Assembly: GCA_958295665.1 (NCBI GenBank)
Contig: OY282558.1
Coordinates: 330,247,106 to 330,311,105, forward strand
Reading direction: 5' to 3'
Source: Tipula vernalis
Taxonomy: Eukaryota > Arthropoda > Insecta > Diptera > Tipulidae
DNA: 64,000 nucleotides
Below, piece by piece: positions 30,576 through 43,480 of the stretch. Both the position numbers and the translations under genes were made by a program. Under the pieces are notes generated by a model. It was not told where the DNA came from. It saw nothing but the letters and a program-made list of their open reading frames with translations, and searched no databases. The first letter of the stretch is position 1, and each line of letters begins with the position of its first letter.

Positions 30576-32630
30576 AATTAAATTTAATTATTTTCTTTTA
30601 ATATGTATAAAAGAAAATGAAAATCAGCATAAAAAACACAATTTAATTGAAAGTCAAAATTTTGTAAATGCTGGTGAAATTGCAGATTCACTGCGGATCG
30701 GTAATACAGTTTTCCGGCGGATTCTGTAATGGAATTAATTGTAAACGCGAATCAAGTGCGGATCGAATGAACTCACGCTGCAGTAAATCCGCCGAGTTGT
30801 ATAAACGGCATGATAATCTTTTTCGCGTGATCAAGTGTCTTCTTGCGATCTTGCGATACAAAAATTACAAGTTACAGTTACCTGATTTAATGAAAACAAC
30901 CTAATTTTTATTCAACTAATATGAAATTATGTAAATCCCTTCGATTCGGCCACTCAACAAAAACACTTTCTGAATAAAGTCATTTTGCGTGAAACATTTT
31001 ATATCTCCACCACACGTGTCAATAAACGATTTTCCCAAGATTACTTTAACCGCTGTAACAAATATTGAAATATACACCTTATGTGTTGTTACACATTTAT
31101 CGAAGATGAGTCATTCGAAGAAATGTTTATATGTATACCTTTCTGTTACCTGTTTTCTTCTTTAGGTAACTAATTCTTAATTTTATTTTTTTTAAATTCC
31201 TTTTATTAACATTAACACTAATAAAATTAGATGAATCAATAAACAAGTTTTCAATTGGCATATAACATTCATTTTGTTCCGGTAGTAAACATAAACTACG
31301 TGTAAGATATTTCATTCAAATTTAAAGATAAAGATGCAAGTGGTACACACAGATAATTTATTGGATAGTAGTTTGTCATTATTTTTTCTAAGATATTTGT
31401 GTTTATTTGCCTGCATCCACCTTTCACAGAACATTTAAAGCTACATAATATGTTTATAAATAACCGTTTATTTCTTTTGGCAGAATTCAAGCACGTGGCT
31501 CTTTAAATGTTTATATTGTAAATGAGACGCCTGTTGTTTGTGATTGGTGTGTGATGATGACTTGTGATCATAAGAATTGCATTACATTTCAGATTATTTA
31601 TTTCTTCCGCCCACAAGTGCAATATCTATCTACCTGGGACATAATATCGCCGGTGTCAAACAAACATGTGAACTAAATGCGCTTCTTTGCGGTGGGTGGG
31701 CACTTTACTGCTATTTTGGTTTTCAATTTATTACCACCAAAACAAAAAGAAAATCAGCAAGACAAGCTGTCATACAACATATTATTGACCCATAAGGTAA
31801 TTCGAACTATTCATTGTGTTTACTTCCATATAAACTGCAATTTGACCATCGAAAGCGGCATTTTTACCTTTTAAAATGCAATTCGAGGAACAATTTTGTT
31901 TTGTAGGAAAAACAAAACAGAAAGATTTAAAAAACAAAAAAAGAAAGGTGGTATTCATGCCTGCATGAGTCATTGATTTAAATGGAAGTTATAGGTAGTT
32001 TAAAGAAGAATTAAATTGAATTGATGATGGTTTGGTTATGGATGTTATATGAATGAATAAAATAACGATATCTATATATTATATTGTAAATAAATAAAAA
32101 CAACTAAAAAAATGTTGTCTTTCCAAACGTATCAGAATAAAGAAGATCAGAACATGTCTTACGCATAAGTCTACATTATGTACAATATATACTGAGAGTA
32201 AAATTGATTTTTAATTTCCTCTGATGCTAATAATTATGTAAGAATGCTGCGCATGCGTAAATTATGATGTAAAGCATATGTAGTGTATATAGAATATGAT
32301 ATTGCCCGAGGCCATTATGGTGCATGTGAAACTAGTTAATTTAATGGCAGGCATCAATCAATTGTATTTAAAACATTTATTTATACTTATGTATATACAT
32401 AAATCTGAATCATGTCAATTAGACGTACTAAGTATTAACTTTATTACGGAAGTTATTAAAATTGACTTCAATTTATTATTTCATTTTTAATATTCACCAT
32501 TACCTCGAAGCACCATATTCATACATATTATGTGTTATAACAGACCAGACTATAAAACAGATCTGACCTATTGAAACTTCTGATTGTTTGGTAATTTATG
32601 AGAAAATGGAATTTACTGAAAATGAATTCA
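30576..32630. other. Unassigned stretch
   Basis: 30660-30900 is GC-richer with a 78-codon open frame of no recognised family. 31560-31800 has another GC-richer patch with short open frames. No splice-bounded coding exon could be supported. The remainder is AT-rich. Confidence 0.35.
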
Positions 32631-32984
32631 GCTAGAACCAGAGTTTAAAATGGGATTTCATTTCGCTCTTCGCTTTTCATTTTTATTCAAGAGCGATAAT
32701 AAAAACTATTAAAAAGCTCTTTATAAAGAGCGATATTGTAAAAAAATAATATCGCTCTGAAGAACAGGAGCCTTATGTTAATTATAGGGCTCTTGCTCTT
32801 CCACTATTGCGTTTGTGTGATCATATTTTCGCTCTTTATTACTGAGCTATATTGAGAAAATAAATACGCTCTGCTCTGATGAATAAATACGTCATTATTA
32901 TATTGGTCTAGCTCTTGTTATTACGGGAAACGGTTACATTCCAAACCTTCTAAATCTCTTTAAAAAGCCAGATTGTTTTACTAG

Positions 32985-35275
32985 CGAACAGATGCACGGG
33001 CTTTGGAAATGGGATTCTAAAATGATTTTTTTGTAAAGTTCTGTAATATGGCCAACTAGGATGGAACTTGGTTATTCCTTAACTGATTTTAGTGAAATTT
33101 GACACGCGCGATGTAAATGGGATTCTAAATTGATTTTTAGGTGTAGTTATGGAATATGGCCAGTTAGAATGGAACTTGGCCATTTCTTAACCGATTTTAG
33201 TGAAATTTAAAATGCGCAATGGACGTCGGATTCTAAAATGATTTTTGGATGAAGTTCTAGAATATGGCCAATTATGGTGGAACTCGGCTATTTCTAAGCT
33301 GATTCGAGTGAAATTTGACATGTGCGTTGGAAATGGGATTCTAAAATGATTTATGGATGAAGTTCTGGAATATGGCCAACTAGGATGGAACTTGGCTTTT
33401 CTTTAACCGATTTTAGAGAAATCGCGTTGGAAATGGGATTATAAAATGATTTTTAGATGAAGTTCTGGAATTTGGCCAATTGGGATGAAACTTGGCTAAT
33501 CCTTAACCGATTTTAGAGAAATTTGACATGTGCGTTGGAAATGGGATTCTAAAATTATTTATGGATAAAGTTCTGGAATATGCCCAACTAGGATGGAACT
33601 TGGTTATTCCTTAACTGATTTTAGTGAAATTTGACACGCGCGATGTAAATGGGATTCTAAATTGATTTTTAGGTGTAGTTCTGGAATATGGCCAGTTAGA
33701 ATGGAACTTGGCCATTTCTTAACCGATTTTAGTGAAATTTAAAATGCGCAATGGACGTCGGATTCTAAAATGATTTTTAGATGAAGTTCTGGAATATGGC
33801 CAATTATTGTGGAACTCGGCTATTTCTAAACCGATTCGAGTGAAATTTGACATGTGCGTTGGAAATGGGATTCTAAAATGATTTATGGATGAAGTTCTGG
33901 AATATGGCCAAAACTAGGATGGAACTTGGCTATTCCTTAACATATTTTAGTGAAATTTGACACGCGCGATGGAAATGGGATTCTACAATGATTTTTAGAT
34001 GAATATGGCCAACTAGGATGCTAGTTGACTATTTCTTAACCGATTGTGATGCAATTCGATATGTGCCTTGGAAATGGGATGAATAAAGTTCTGGATTTTA
34101 GAGAAATTTGACATGCGCGATGGGAACAAGATTCTACAATGACTTTTAGAGTGAAGTTCTGGAATATGGCCAACTAGGATGGAACTTGGCTATACCTTAA
34201 CCGATTGTGATGGTGGTTTGGCGTCTATTGGAGGGGGGATCAAAGTTGAGTAAGTTAATCTACCAGCTCCGTAACCTTCCAGTAGGGTGCGCATCACGTG
34301 AGCTGTTCTGGTCTTGTCATTAGGCAGCTGCGTGATGGGTACAATTGTGTAAGGGGTAACCTGTTCACAATTCGCAAGTGTACGTACTGCCTCCTCGTGG
34401 CAACCACTGGTAACTAAGGCCACTTGGCACATTTTTGGCCATTTGGCACAGGCTAAAGTACGGCGCTAAAGGAGAAAACCTTGACAAAAAACCCTAATCT
34501 AAGGTGGAACAGCATATGCCGAAAGATGAATGGCTGATAGGTTAATCAGCCCAAAATATGCGGACTCTGGATACCAGGCACCCTCCAGTTTTATTTAGCC
34601 TTCCTGTAGTAAAGCTGGGTGACCTACAGGTGATTTGCAATTCCCAGCAACTCGTAAGAGTAAAATCAAACGGAATACGGGCAGGAGTAGGAATATACGG
34701 GAGTGGGACAACCCTCTCGAGGTCCTTGAGCTCCAATGCTACCGTCTTTCTAGCGGAACTACATGATGTAGTAAACATCTAGGAGGGAGAGCAATAAGCC
34801 CAGATAGCATGTATCACGTACCGGGAGGCAGTATTGTCAGGTTCATTAAGAACCTGAATATTGACTGGACGGATAATTAAGCAGGGGGCCAGCACAATAG
34901 ATCTTTTAGGTCGCAGTGCGAATTGGCTGATCGCCCGCATGGCCCCCCAATAATAATAATAATAACCGATTGTGATACAATGTGACATGTGCGTTGGAAA
35001 TAAGATTCTAAAATGATTTTAAGATGAAGTTCTGAAATAAGGCCAACTAGGATGGAACTTGGATATGCCTTAACCGATTTTAGTGAAATTTGACAAGTGG
35101 GTTTAAAATAGGATTCTAAAATGATTTTTAGATGAGTTTCTGAAATATGAAAAATTTAGATGGAACTTAGCTATTCCTAAACCGATTGTGATGCAATTCA
35201 ATATATGCGTTGGAAGTGGGATTCTAAAATAGTTTTTAGACAAAGTTATGGAATATGGCCAACAGTAGATAAACC
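32985..35275 (+). repeat. ~108-bp satellite array, direct block (interrupted by a LINE)
   Basis: About 14 units. Typical motifs are GGAATATGGCCAACTAGGAT, GGAACTTGGCTATTCCTTAA and GGGATTCTAAAATGATTTTT. Spacing of the GGAAC motif is 108 bp between the first units (33063, 33171, 33279). Units differ by ~10-20%, and some are shortened. The LINE at 34212-34962 splits one unit. Confidence 0.85.
34212..34962 (+). mobile_element. 5'-truncated LOA/I-type LINE with (TAA)n tail
   Basis: Flanked by a 14-bp duplication TAACCGATTGTGAT (34198-34211, 34963-34976) inside a satellite unit and ending in CCAATAATAATAATAA. A plus-strand frame (34558-34782) keeps RNase H-like NGIRAGVGIYGSGTTLSRSL and ATVFLAELHDVV. 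The TAA-repeat tail and RNase H fit the I/LOA clades. The rest is rearranged or non-coding; inactive. Confidence 0.8.
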
Positions 35276-35539
35276 TCGACAGCTGTATGGATTACGGAAA
35301 CTAACAAAGACAATAGTTTTTATGTTACCCATATTGATATATTTAAAAATATCAATATGAGAAACCTAAAATAATAATAATTATTATACATCTGCTGTAA
35401 CCTGTTTCTGTAGATTACTCATATTGATATATTTATTATACTTCTGCCGGGAAATTTAGTCGCAATCAAAGGAAAATAAGAAAAAATGGGTGACAGCACG
35501 CTAATTTTAGTGTAGGATCCCGGAATTAGGAAAATCCAT

Positions 35540-36235
35540 CCTAATTGCCCATATAGGCAATATTACAAAACTTCATCTAAAAATCATTGTAGAATCCCGT
35601 TCTCATCACACATGTCAAATTTTTATAAAACCTAGTTAAGGAAGAGCCAAGTTCTATTAAAATTGGCCATATTCCAGAACTTTATCCAAAAAACATTTTA
35701 GAATCCCATTTTCAACACACTTGTTAAATTTCACTAAAATCGGTTAAGGAATAGCGAATCCATCCTAGTGGACCATATTCCAGAGCTTCACCAAAAATTC
35801 AATTTAAAATCCCACATCTATCGCGCATGTTGAATTTCTCTAAAATCGGTTAAAGAATAGCCAAGTTCCATCCTTGTTGGCCATATTCCAGAACTTCATC
35901 TAATAATCATTGTAGAATACCACCTCCAACGCGCATGTCACATTTTTCTAAAATCGGTTAAGGAATATCCAAGTTCCATTACAATTGGCCAAATTGCAGA
36001 ACTTTATCCAAAAATCATTTTAGAATCCCATTTTCAACGCACATGTCAAATTTCACTAAAATCGGTTAAGGAAAAGCCAAGTTCCATCCTAGTTGGCCAT
36101 ATTCCAGAACTTCATGTAAAAATTATCTTAAAATCCCCCTTCTATCGCGCATGTTGAATTACTCTAAATCGGTTAAGGAATAGCCATGTTCCATCCTAGT
36201 TGGCCACATTCCAGAAATTTATCTAAAATCGTACA
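35540..36235 (-). repeat. ~108-bp satellite array, inverted block
   Basis: Six to seven units as reverse complements of the direct block (AAGTTCCATCCTAGTTGGCC, CATATTCCAGAACTTCATC). The GGCCAT-type motif recurs at 35665, 35771, 35879, 35987, 36095 and 36202, spacing 106-108 bp. Confidence 0.85.
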
Positions 36236-36699
36236 ACTTTCTTTATTTAATGATATTCAAAGAGCAATTCGTGTGTAACAAAAAATTTTGCTCCCTAATG
36301 TATTTTATTCAATGGCTGTGTAGAATGGGTTGAGAGCGATATTTTTAGCTTTTACGCTCTCTGCTTTAAGAGCAAAATTAAAAATAAAAATTTAAATCAC
36401 TTTGAAAGAGCGAAATAATTTTTTTTTGTATTTATCATTAGAGGGTAAGAGCGTAAATGCAAACTTAAAAAAAAAATTATTTTGAGCAAGAGCGAAAATT
36501 TTTATAAAGAGCTCTAAAAGAGCGATAAATTTAAACTCTGGCTAGAACACGTCAGATTCACATATATGATATTGATTTGTGAATCTGATTCGTTTTATTG
36601 GTAATATTACAACAACATAGTTCCTAAAAAACTACAAAATTAAGAGAGGCAAAGAAGAACATTTGCTCAGGTAGTGAAAGGTTCGGGTTCAACCAAATA

Positions 36700-37700
36700 T
36701 TTGGGCTCAGAAAATAACCGAATTATGGAAAACATTATGAACAGCATCGAAGCTATTACAAAGCGTAATCTGAACAACATGATATTTGATCAAGTGAAGA
36801 AAATGCAACTCCCACAACGCAATCCGACAAAAAATGTTAAGTAAGAACACAACTTTCAGAATAACAATCTGGAATGCGAATGGGCTTATGCAACATATTC
36901 CAGAAATAGAAATGTTTGTCATTTTTCGGGGTCAAATCCGAGGTTATAACTCCATAACCATTCCATTCATCAAACGGAAATAGTAAAACGTGGTTCGGCA
37001 TTAATAATAAACGAAAATATAAAACACCATGTAGAAACAAAAATCAAAGAAGAAGCAATGCAAGTCACTACTATAAGGATTCACATTAAATACAGACAGC
37101 TTACGTGATTTTATTACTGGAGGTGACTTTAATGCGAAAAACACCTATTGGGGATCTAGACTTACGACGTCAAAGGGTAAAGAATTGTTTCAAGCAGGGC
37201 AGACATCAAAATATGAATTTTACTTTGGTGGTTCCCCAACATACTGGCCCAGTGACGAAGCTAAGATACCGGACCTAATAGACTTTATGTAGCAAGAGGT
37301 GTATCTCAGAACAATATATTTACATTAAAAACAGCAATTCTCTAGTATCGGTTCACTCACCGGTTATCATGACAGTCAGTGAAACGATAATTCAAAGGGA
37401 AAGTGCACCCAGAACAAATTCAACAACAAACTGGGATCTTTTTCGTGAATTAGTGCAGGAAAAATCAATCTCCAGGTACCGATAAGAAATTCTCGCCAGT
37501 TGGAAGACGAACTGGAACAACTCAATGAAATAATTCACTGCAAGCACCCCATTATACAAAATAAAAAGATGCTTAACATATCCTACCAAATGGAAGTTAG
37601 AGAGTTGGCCGATTAATCGAACTCCGGAGAACAATTCAATTCTTAACGATTTATGTAACAGTCAGCATGTTACTGAAGTTAAGTACGGTATGTAACTTAA
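36700..37700 (+). pseudogene. Jockey-type LINE: end of ORF1 and endonuclease fragment
   Basis: 36720-36840 reads ENIMNSIEAITKRNLNNMIFDQ...PTKNVK, like the end of a Jockey ORF1. Then, in several frames, an apurinic-like endonuclease: TLRITIWNANGLMQHIPEIEMFV, RGYNS, GSALIINENIKHHVET, DFITGGDFNAKNTYWGSRL, GSPTYWPSDEAKIPDLIDF and SSVHSPVIMTVSE-like pieces, followed by the linker (NWDLFRELVQEK, QLEDELEQLNEIIH). Many frameshifts; the RT is missing. This clade nicks target DNA with the endonuclease and primes reverse transcription there. Confidence 0.75.
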
Positions 37701-38189
37701 AGAAAACTGGGTCGTTTTCGCCCGGAGGCTCTCGCCCGGAGACTCCCGCCCTGAGACTTGACCTCCGGTCTCCGACTCATTTTTAAAAAGCTCCGGCCCA
37801 GGCTATGTAAACATTTTTATGTTAAATTGGGGCTTTTGTTAACCAAAGCGGTTATTTTGATCAAATATCACGACTTCAATAATAAAAAACATTAGATATT
37901 GAGGCTACAAGATATATTCGTAAGCCATTTTAGGTTTGATGAAGATCGAAGTTTTTCGAATAACTATTAGGTAATTTTAAAAAGATGAAAATCTGTCTAC
38001 CGAAATTTTAAGGGAGACACCAGTTCGAAAATTGAAAAATTGTATCATAAAAGCAATCGTATCTAAATCCTAAAGGATCTCTTGGTTTCCAAACAAAGGG
38101 GTTTTTCTATTCTGGAGATAGTGAGACAGTGACCGTGCGGTGATCACCCGGCAACTAGCTCATCATTGTTTTTGACTGGATGGGTTAGG
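37701..38189. other. Unassigned spacer with CCGGAG micro-repeats
   Basis: 37722-37795 has repeats of CGCCCGGAGRCTC / CTCCGG type in a locally GC-rich patch. Otherwise AT-rich, no coding. Confidence 0.4.
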
Positions 38190-40120
38190 CTAAAATATGA
38201 CGCTAAATAACTGGACTCGGTTAACGGGTCAATCGTACCGTGCTAAGAACCAACCTGGGTGGGGGCCCAGTCTAAAAACTAGCTCAGTATCTACCCTCAA
38301 TATTTTATGTACCCTTATCTGTGCACCGCGGATATCTGCACAGATGGGAATTTTTTTTCTCCACTAGTCGTCGGATTCTTATGGATGATCTACTTAACAA
38401 CAAAGAGACCGAGACTCTTAAAAACTCGGAAAAGGGTCCTGAAAGCAAAGATATGAAGCGAGACATAAGCAAAAATATTGCCGGCCCTCTAATACAACAG
38501 CCCTTGGGAAAGCTTTGGCCGATAGGTTTGGTTCGCAAACAGTGGGAATTATGACAGACATATTCATGTTGTTTGGGAAAGGACAAAAGTTCTAACAAAA
38601 CAGGTCCCGTGTTACCAAATTGAAGAGAATACCGTTGGCAGGTCGGGCGGTTAAGGAAAAAAACGCTTGCTTGGGCTATAATGACTACTGGCAATGAACA
38701 GGGTGGTTTCTCTGACAGCTCTCAGGCCAAAAGGCAGAGATCTCAGGAGGAATCACCTAAAAATGCAAAGAGGTCAGTCAAGGTTACAGAAAACTGTAAC
38801 CAGGCCTTTCAGCGTGGGCGCAGGTGGATGGGGGTATTGCGCCCATCAACTGGGGGAAGGTAGAGATGGCTTTAGCTGCGACCTTCGTAATAGTAATGCG
38901 GGAGAACTCTAGCTGAGGTCTTGGCTAGAGCCAGATTAGAGGTTGTGGTAAGGGAGGATATCCCAACTAGGTCTAGATCGCGGGCTTGATCCAAGTGTGG
39001 TTTTGCAGATGCTTTTTATGGACAATACTGATCTTCCAACCTCCATTAGGTCAGCTGTAATTATTATAAATGATGAATCGATAGGGGGTCAGGCTAGGAA
39101 GAAGGGTGTGATACGTTTCGATTTCGGGGCTATCACACTAGAAGTCTACAGAAAGGATGAGGCGAGTAAGTCTGGTGCTGCAACGATAGGAGGGGTGACT
39201 CCGAGTGATATCTTGACTGGTGGTGATGGCCCGTTGGTGGGTGAGAATGTGTCCGAAGAGGGTATTGAAACACTCTCTTTGGACTCAGAGATGCCCAGAT
39301 CCTTGTTGACACTACGTGAACTACAGGAGGACCCGGTGTCAGACTCGCTTTCGGGCGGGGAATCCGACACGACGATGGTGGAGGCGTTGGTGTAGATTGA
39401 TACTAAGGCTGCTGCAGATCAATTTACACCACTGTAAGGCAGCTTCGGTTGCTCTGCTGCTCAAAATTCAAGGTGATGTACTTGATGTTGTCCTTACCCA
39501 GGAGCCATGGGTTATTGGAGACCGGGTGGGTTACGGGACTCAGGGTCCCAAACTATAAAGTGATGTTTGCCAAGGACTAAGGCTAGATTTGTTTGTACAT
39601 TCTCGCTAAAATTAATCTAAACGTGTTTGTGCTATTTAATTACAGTGTTAGTGACGGCTGGCATTGAGATTGGTAGTTTAAATCTCTCGCTTATATCACC
39701 CTATCTACCGTATGAAGATGATGACATACCACTTGTAATTCTTAGAGGTGCCTAAATGGATGCTGAAAAGCGAAAAGTTCGAGTCATCCTGAGCCGTGAT
39801 GTGAACTCACACCACACAATATGGAAGAGTAAGGGTACAAACAAGAGGAGTGAAGTTCTTGATTTTATTGTTAGATTAGGTTGACCTTCGCTGATAAAGC
39901 GAAATACTTGGGTGTTATTTTGGACAGCGAACTTAGCCAGAAGCCTAATTTTCTAGAAAGAATAACGAAAGCCACTATAGCGCTGTACTCTTGTAAAAAC
40001 GCTATTGAAAAAAGATGGGGTCTTGAACCCCACATCGTATATTGGCGATCGTTGTTTAGTGGCCAGCCTTAAACAGTATGGATAAACAAAAGTTGCTGAT
40101 GAAAATTAAGAGAACTTCCA
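38190..40120 (+). pseudogene. LOA/I-type LINE with ORF1, endonuclease start and RT end
   Basis: An ORF1-like region starts near 38681 (MTTGNEQGGFSDSSQAKRQRSQ) and continues after frame changes to 39395. ORF2 starts near 39396: LRLLQINLHHCKAASVALLL, VVLTQEPWVIGDRV (endonuclease), LPYEDDDIP, RVILSRDVNSHHTIWKSKGTNKR (the catalytic-site block). A large deletion then joins to KYLGVILDSELSQKPNFLERITKATIALYSCKNAI..RWGLEP at the end of the RT domain (39881-40069). Frame changes and the deletion of nearly the whole RT inactivate it. Same clade as the remnant at 28.5-30.6 kb. Confidence 0.75.
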
Positions 40121-43112
40121 CCTTGAGTATTACACAGAAAGAAATGAACTTACTTGGAATAGAAAATTCCATTTTTTAATTCAAGAAATTTATAAAATTT
40201 AAAAATAAATTAGTTTTTATATTGAATAAACTAAAAATATTTGATTTAACTAAATTTATCTTAAAATAAGAATCTAAAATAATTGTAGAATCAAGAATTT
40301 AATATTTAAATTAAGAAATGTAATAATTGATTATCATTAAAAAAACCTTACTTAATATAAGAAAGCGACTTAATTGGCAGTACAATGTTAAACAAAATAG
40401 TGGTTAAAATTAGCATGCGTTTTATATTTCTATCCAGAAAGATTTTGCTTAAATCACTATTTTTAATATGGTTTTAAAAATATAACTTGTATTATTTTAG
40501 ACTTTTTTTTGAAATAATGAAGCAAAACTTAAATTCAACATAATTATTCAATTACATGCATCATTTGAGCATATTCATGCATACAGAAAAAAATAGATTT
40601 CGTTATATATTCTATAAAACAAATCCCAGATTTCCTTGTTTTTACCCTTTGATTTTCAGCTAATCAAGCCCCTTTATTAAATGGAGTGTTGGGTCGAATA
40701 GGGTAATACATTTTGGTGTTTCATTCAATAGAAAATATCAATTCTTAAATCTACAATTATTTTCCTAAATGTATTATTTATTTTTAAATCCTTATATTTA
40801 TGCTCAAACTATCGTTTATATTCAAGGCACGCCGCAGCCGCTTGCTGTGATATGTATGTCCTTAAGTTGCTTCAAATAAGCATTGCTTAGTTAAATTAAA
40901 AGAAAACATAATAAAATATAAAAAGATATTTTAATAAACGAGAAGGGCCTAGTAAATTCTAGCAAAACTTTCTTAACTAATAACATATTTTACATACAGT
41001 TGCTAATATTTAACAAGCTCTATTTAAAATTATTTATTAATTTAGCAATATTTCTGAATTACAGCGACCATTTTTTGCAATAAACACACCCGCGCTAAAT
41101 TCTATAACATAATGTTTTTAATAAGCAAGCCTTGCTAAACTTACGCATGCGCATCAATATTTTAAAACGATTTTAAAACCGAAAATATTTATGATTTCAG
41201 TGACAGTCCTTCTTGTTCTGTTGAGTTGAGAACGTCCTAAGTGCTAGTTTGATTTTTGTGTTTTAATACATTTTTTAAAGTTTCTTATTGTGGAAAAAGT
41301 GAGAATACATTTATGTAAGTATTAATTGTGTAATAAATTGTGTGTCTAAAATTTCTTTAGAATTCTCGGCGTTTCTGTTTTTTTATGTAACCGGATTATT
41401 TTTAATGTAAATTTGCAACATCAATTATTTTGTAGAAAAACGCTGTATGCATCACCATCTTTGTGTCCTTCTTTTTGTTGAGTAGTGCGTAATTTTTTTG
41501 TGTGTAAAAGTGGAAATAGTGGGTGTTTCCGAAATGCGATTTTAAGTGCACATTTTGTAAAATACGCATTTTTGTGATAAATTACGTTTCATTAAAATCA
41601 TAAAAATATTTTAATTCGGACCACTCAAACAATACGTATTAAAAATGCACGCAAGAACTACATCGCATGCAGCTTTTCAAATGTCACTTCGCTAAATGTG
41701 CATTTTGCATTTCGGACGCATCCAGTGTCTATTTAGTTTAAAGTTTTATTTGTTAAAATTGTAATGATTCATATATAAATATTTAATTATTTCAATACGT
41801 ACTTTAAAGTGTGATGTTTTATATTTGATTAATTTGGAACCAGCTTTGTCATTTTGAATAACAGAAATTTGTACTTAAAAATTGCAAAAATTTGGTAATA
41901 AACTAGTGACACTAAAAGCATAACTATTTTTAATATATTAACATTTAGCCTGTATTAAAATACTGAAAAACACTGCAAAAGGGCGCCTCAAAGAATTCAA
42001 AGATTCATCAAATCCGTTAAAGGCAAAGGAGATAATTAATAGCTGACCTCTTTTGAAATCAGCGAATGGCAGCAGATTAGTAAGTAATTTAAAACTAAAA
42101 CGAAATTTATTTATTACGATTATTACAATTATTATATATTTTCAGATTGATATTGATTTCCAAATTTTGTATCCGGGCTCAAATTTTTTGCTATTTAAAA
42201 AATGGGAAAATTTTAGTAAAAAAGTTCCCCTTACTCTACCTAAGAAAATTAAAAATAAGGGAGTGTTTGAAGAGCTGAAGTCTCTCCCTTTCAGTCTCCG
42301 TGGGACACCGTTGAAATCAAATGGAACAATACTGCAAAAGGGCGCCTTAAATAATTTAGAGATTCATCAAAAAATACATTCAAAGCAAACGAGATGATTA
42401 ACAGCTGACATCTTTTGAAATTTATTTATTACTTAAACACAATTATTATAGATTTTCAGATCGATATTGGTTTTCAAATTTTGTAACCGGACTCAAAATT
42501 TTTGCTATTACCAAAATGGGAAAATTTAAGTGAAAAATTTTCCTAATCTTATTTAAAAAACTAAAATAAGAATGTTTGAAGTAGTTTACTTAAATAACTT
42601 AATATTTTATATTATATTTCTCTATACTTCCTAAGTCAAACCATATTTTGAGCTCCTATTAATTAACAGTAATTCTCTCCCTATTTCCAGACTACAATAA
42701 TATCAAACTTCTTACTACATTTAACCACTACATTTGAAAGCCTGGTAGAAGAATAACCAGCAAGAAAACATCATTTTTTAACTTAATGCGCCACCTTACA
42801 GCTTTTATTCGGGATTATTGCTAACGGTAATCAAATTTCTGTATTAGTTTTAATAAGTTCATTTAGTATTTTGAATTTGTCGAATGTTCCTATTATCTAA
42901 TTAACATATTTTCTTTCTTTATTTTTAGACTACTTCAAAATTAAAGCCTGTTATAAAAATAACTAGCAAATTCAATATTTGAAAACCGCAATACACCATT
43001 CAGCAACATTGTAATCATGTTGAATTGTTTCATGTTTTGAATCATTTCAAACAACTAATATTTATGTATCACATTTAAAATATACGCATTTTTTAAAGAC
43101 TTCTGATAAATA

Positions 43113-43480
43113 TAAATGTCAATCTAGTTGTCCATCAGTGTTTAAAAATATATCATCATTCAAGCGACATTTAATCAAGAACCAAGAGAATGAAAATAAT
43201 ACCTTTCCGACAAATTCGACAATACCATTGATGTCTGAATCCAAAAATAATTGTGAGCTTACTGAGTTGCACAACCATAATAATTCCAAAAGGGTTTTAC
43301 AAGAAAATAATATTAACATAGAGCAATTTAAAAAAAAAAAGTAAAAGACTCAGTGTTGGCTTTTGTTACAAAAATGTCTGGTAATAGTAATTTTACAAAT
43401 ACGCTACTTGAAACTATGCTAAACCATCTGAGAAAAGACGTCATTAAAGTGATATTTACTGGTATAAAACCAGCACTCAT
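43113..43480 (+). pseudogene. Degenerate zinc-finger-like ORF inside the AT-rich element
   Basis: A plus-strand frame from ~43113 reads CQSSCPSVFKNISSFKRHLI, like a C2H2/BED finger lacking one His, then a polar Asn/Ser/Glu-rich linker, and after a stop near 43341 a helix-like VKDSVLAFVTKMSGN..FTNTLLETMLNHL. The second part resembles helical segments found after fingers in transposon-encoded proteins, but I do not recognise the family. It lies between the element's inverted ends, so it is probably element-encoded. Confidence 0.35.

Larger units (their letters stand above)
32639..36540. mobile_element. 3.9-kb hAT-type non-autonomous element with opposed satellite arrays
   Basis: Ends CAGAGTTTAAA...TTTAAACTCTG, flanked by a perfect 8-bp repeat GCTAGAAC (32631-32638, 36541-36548): both are hAT hallmarks. 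Subterminal zones (about 32670-32900 and 36250-36530) are rich in GAGCG/CGCTC repeats, as hAT transposase sites often are. The interior holds a ~108-bp satellite in direct orientation, a short unique centre with a hairpin (35336-35362), and the same satellite in inverse orientation. A LINE inserted later at 34212. No transposase coding seen. Confidence 0.8.

Noticed and set aside
42053..42397. 114-codon plus-strand frame (KSANGSRLVSN...)
   Set aside because: No recognised domain; the repeated GCAAAAGGGCGCCT segment near 41975 and 42333 shows that it is inside a local duplication of an AT-rich element.
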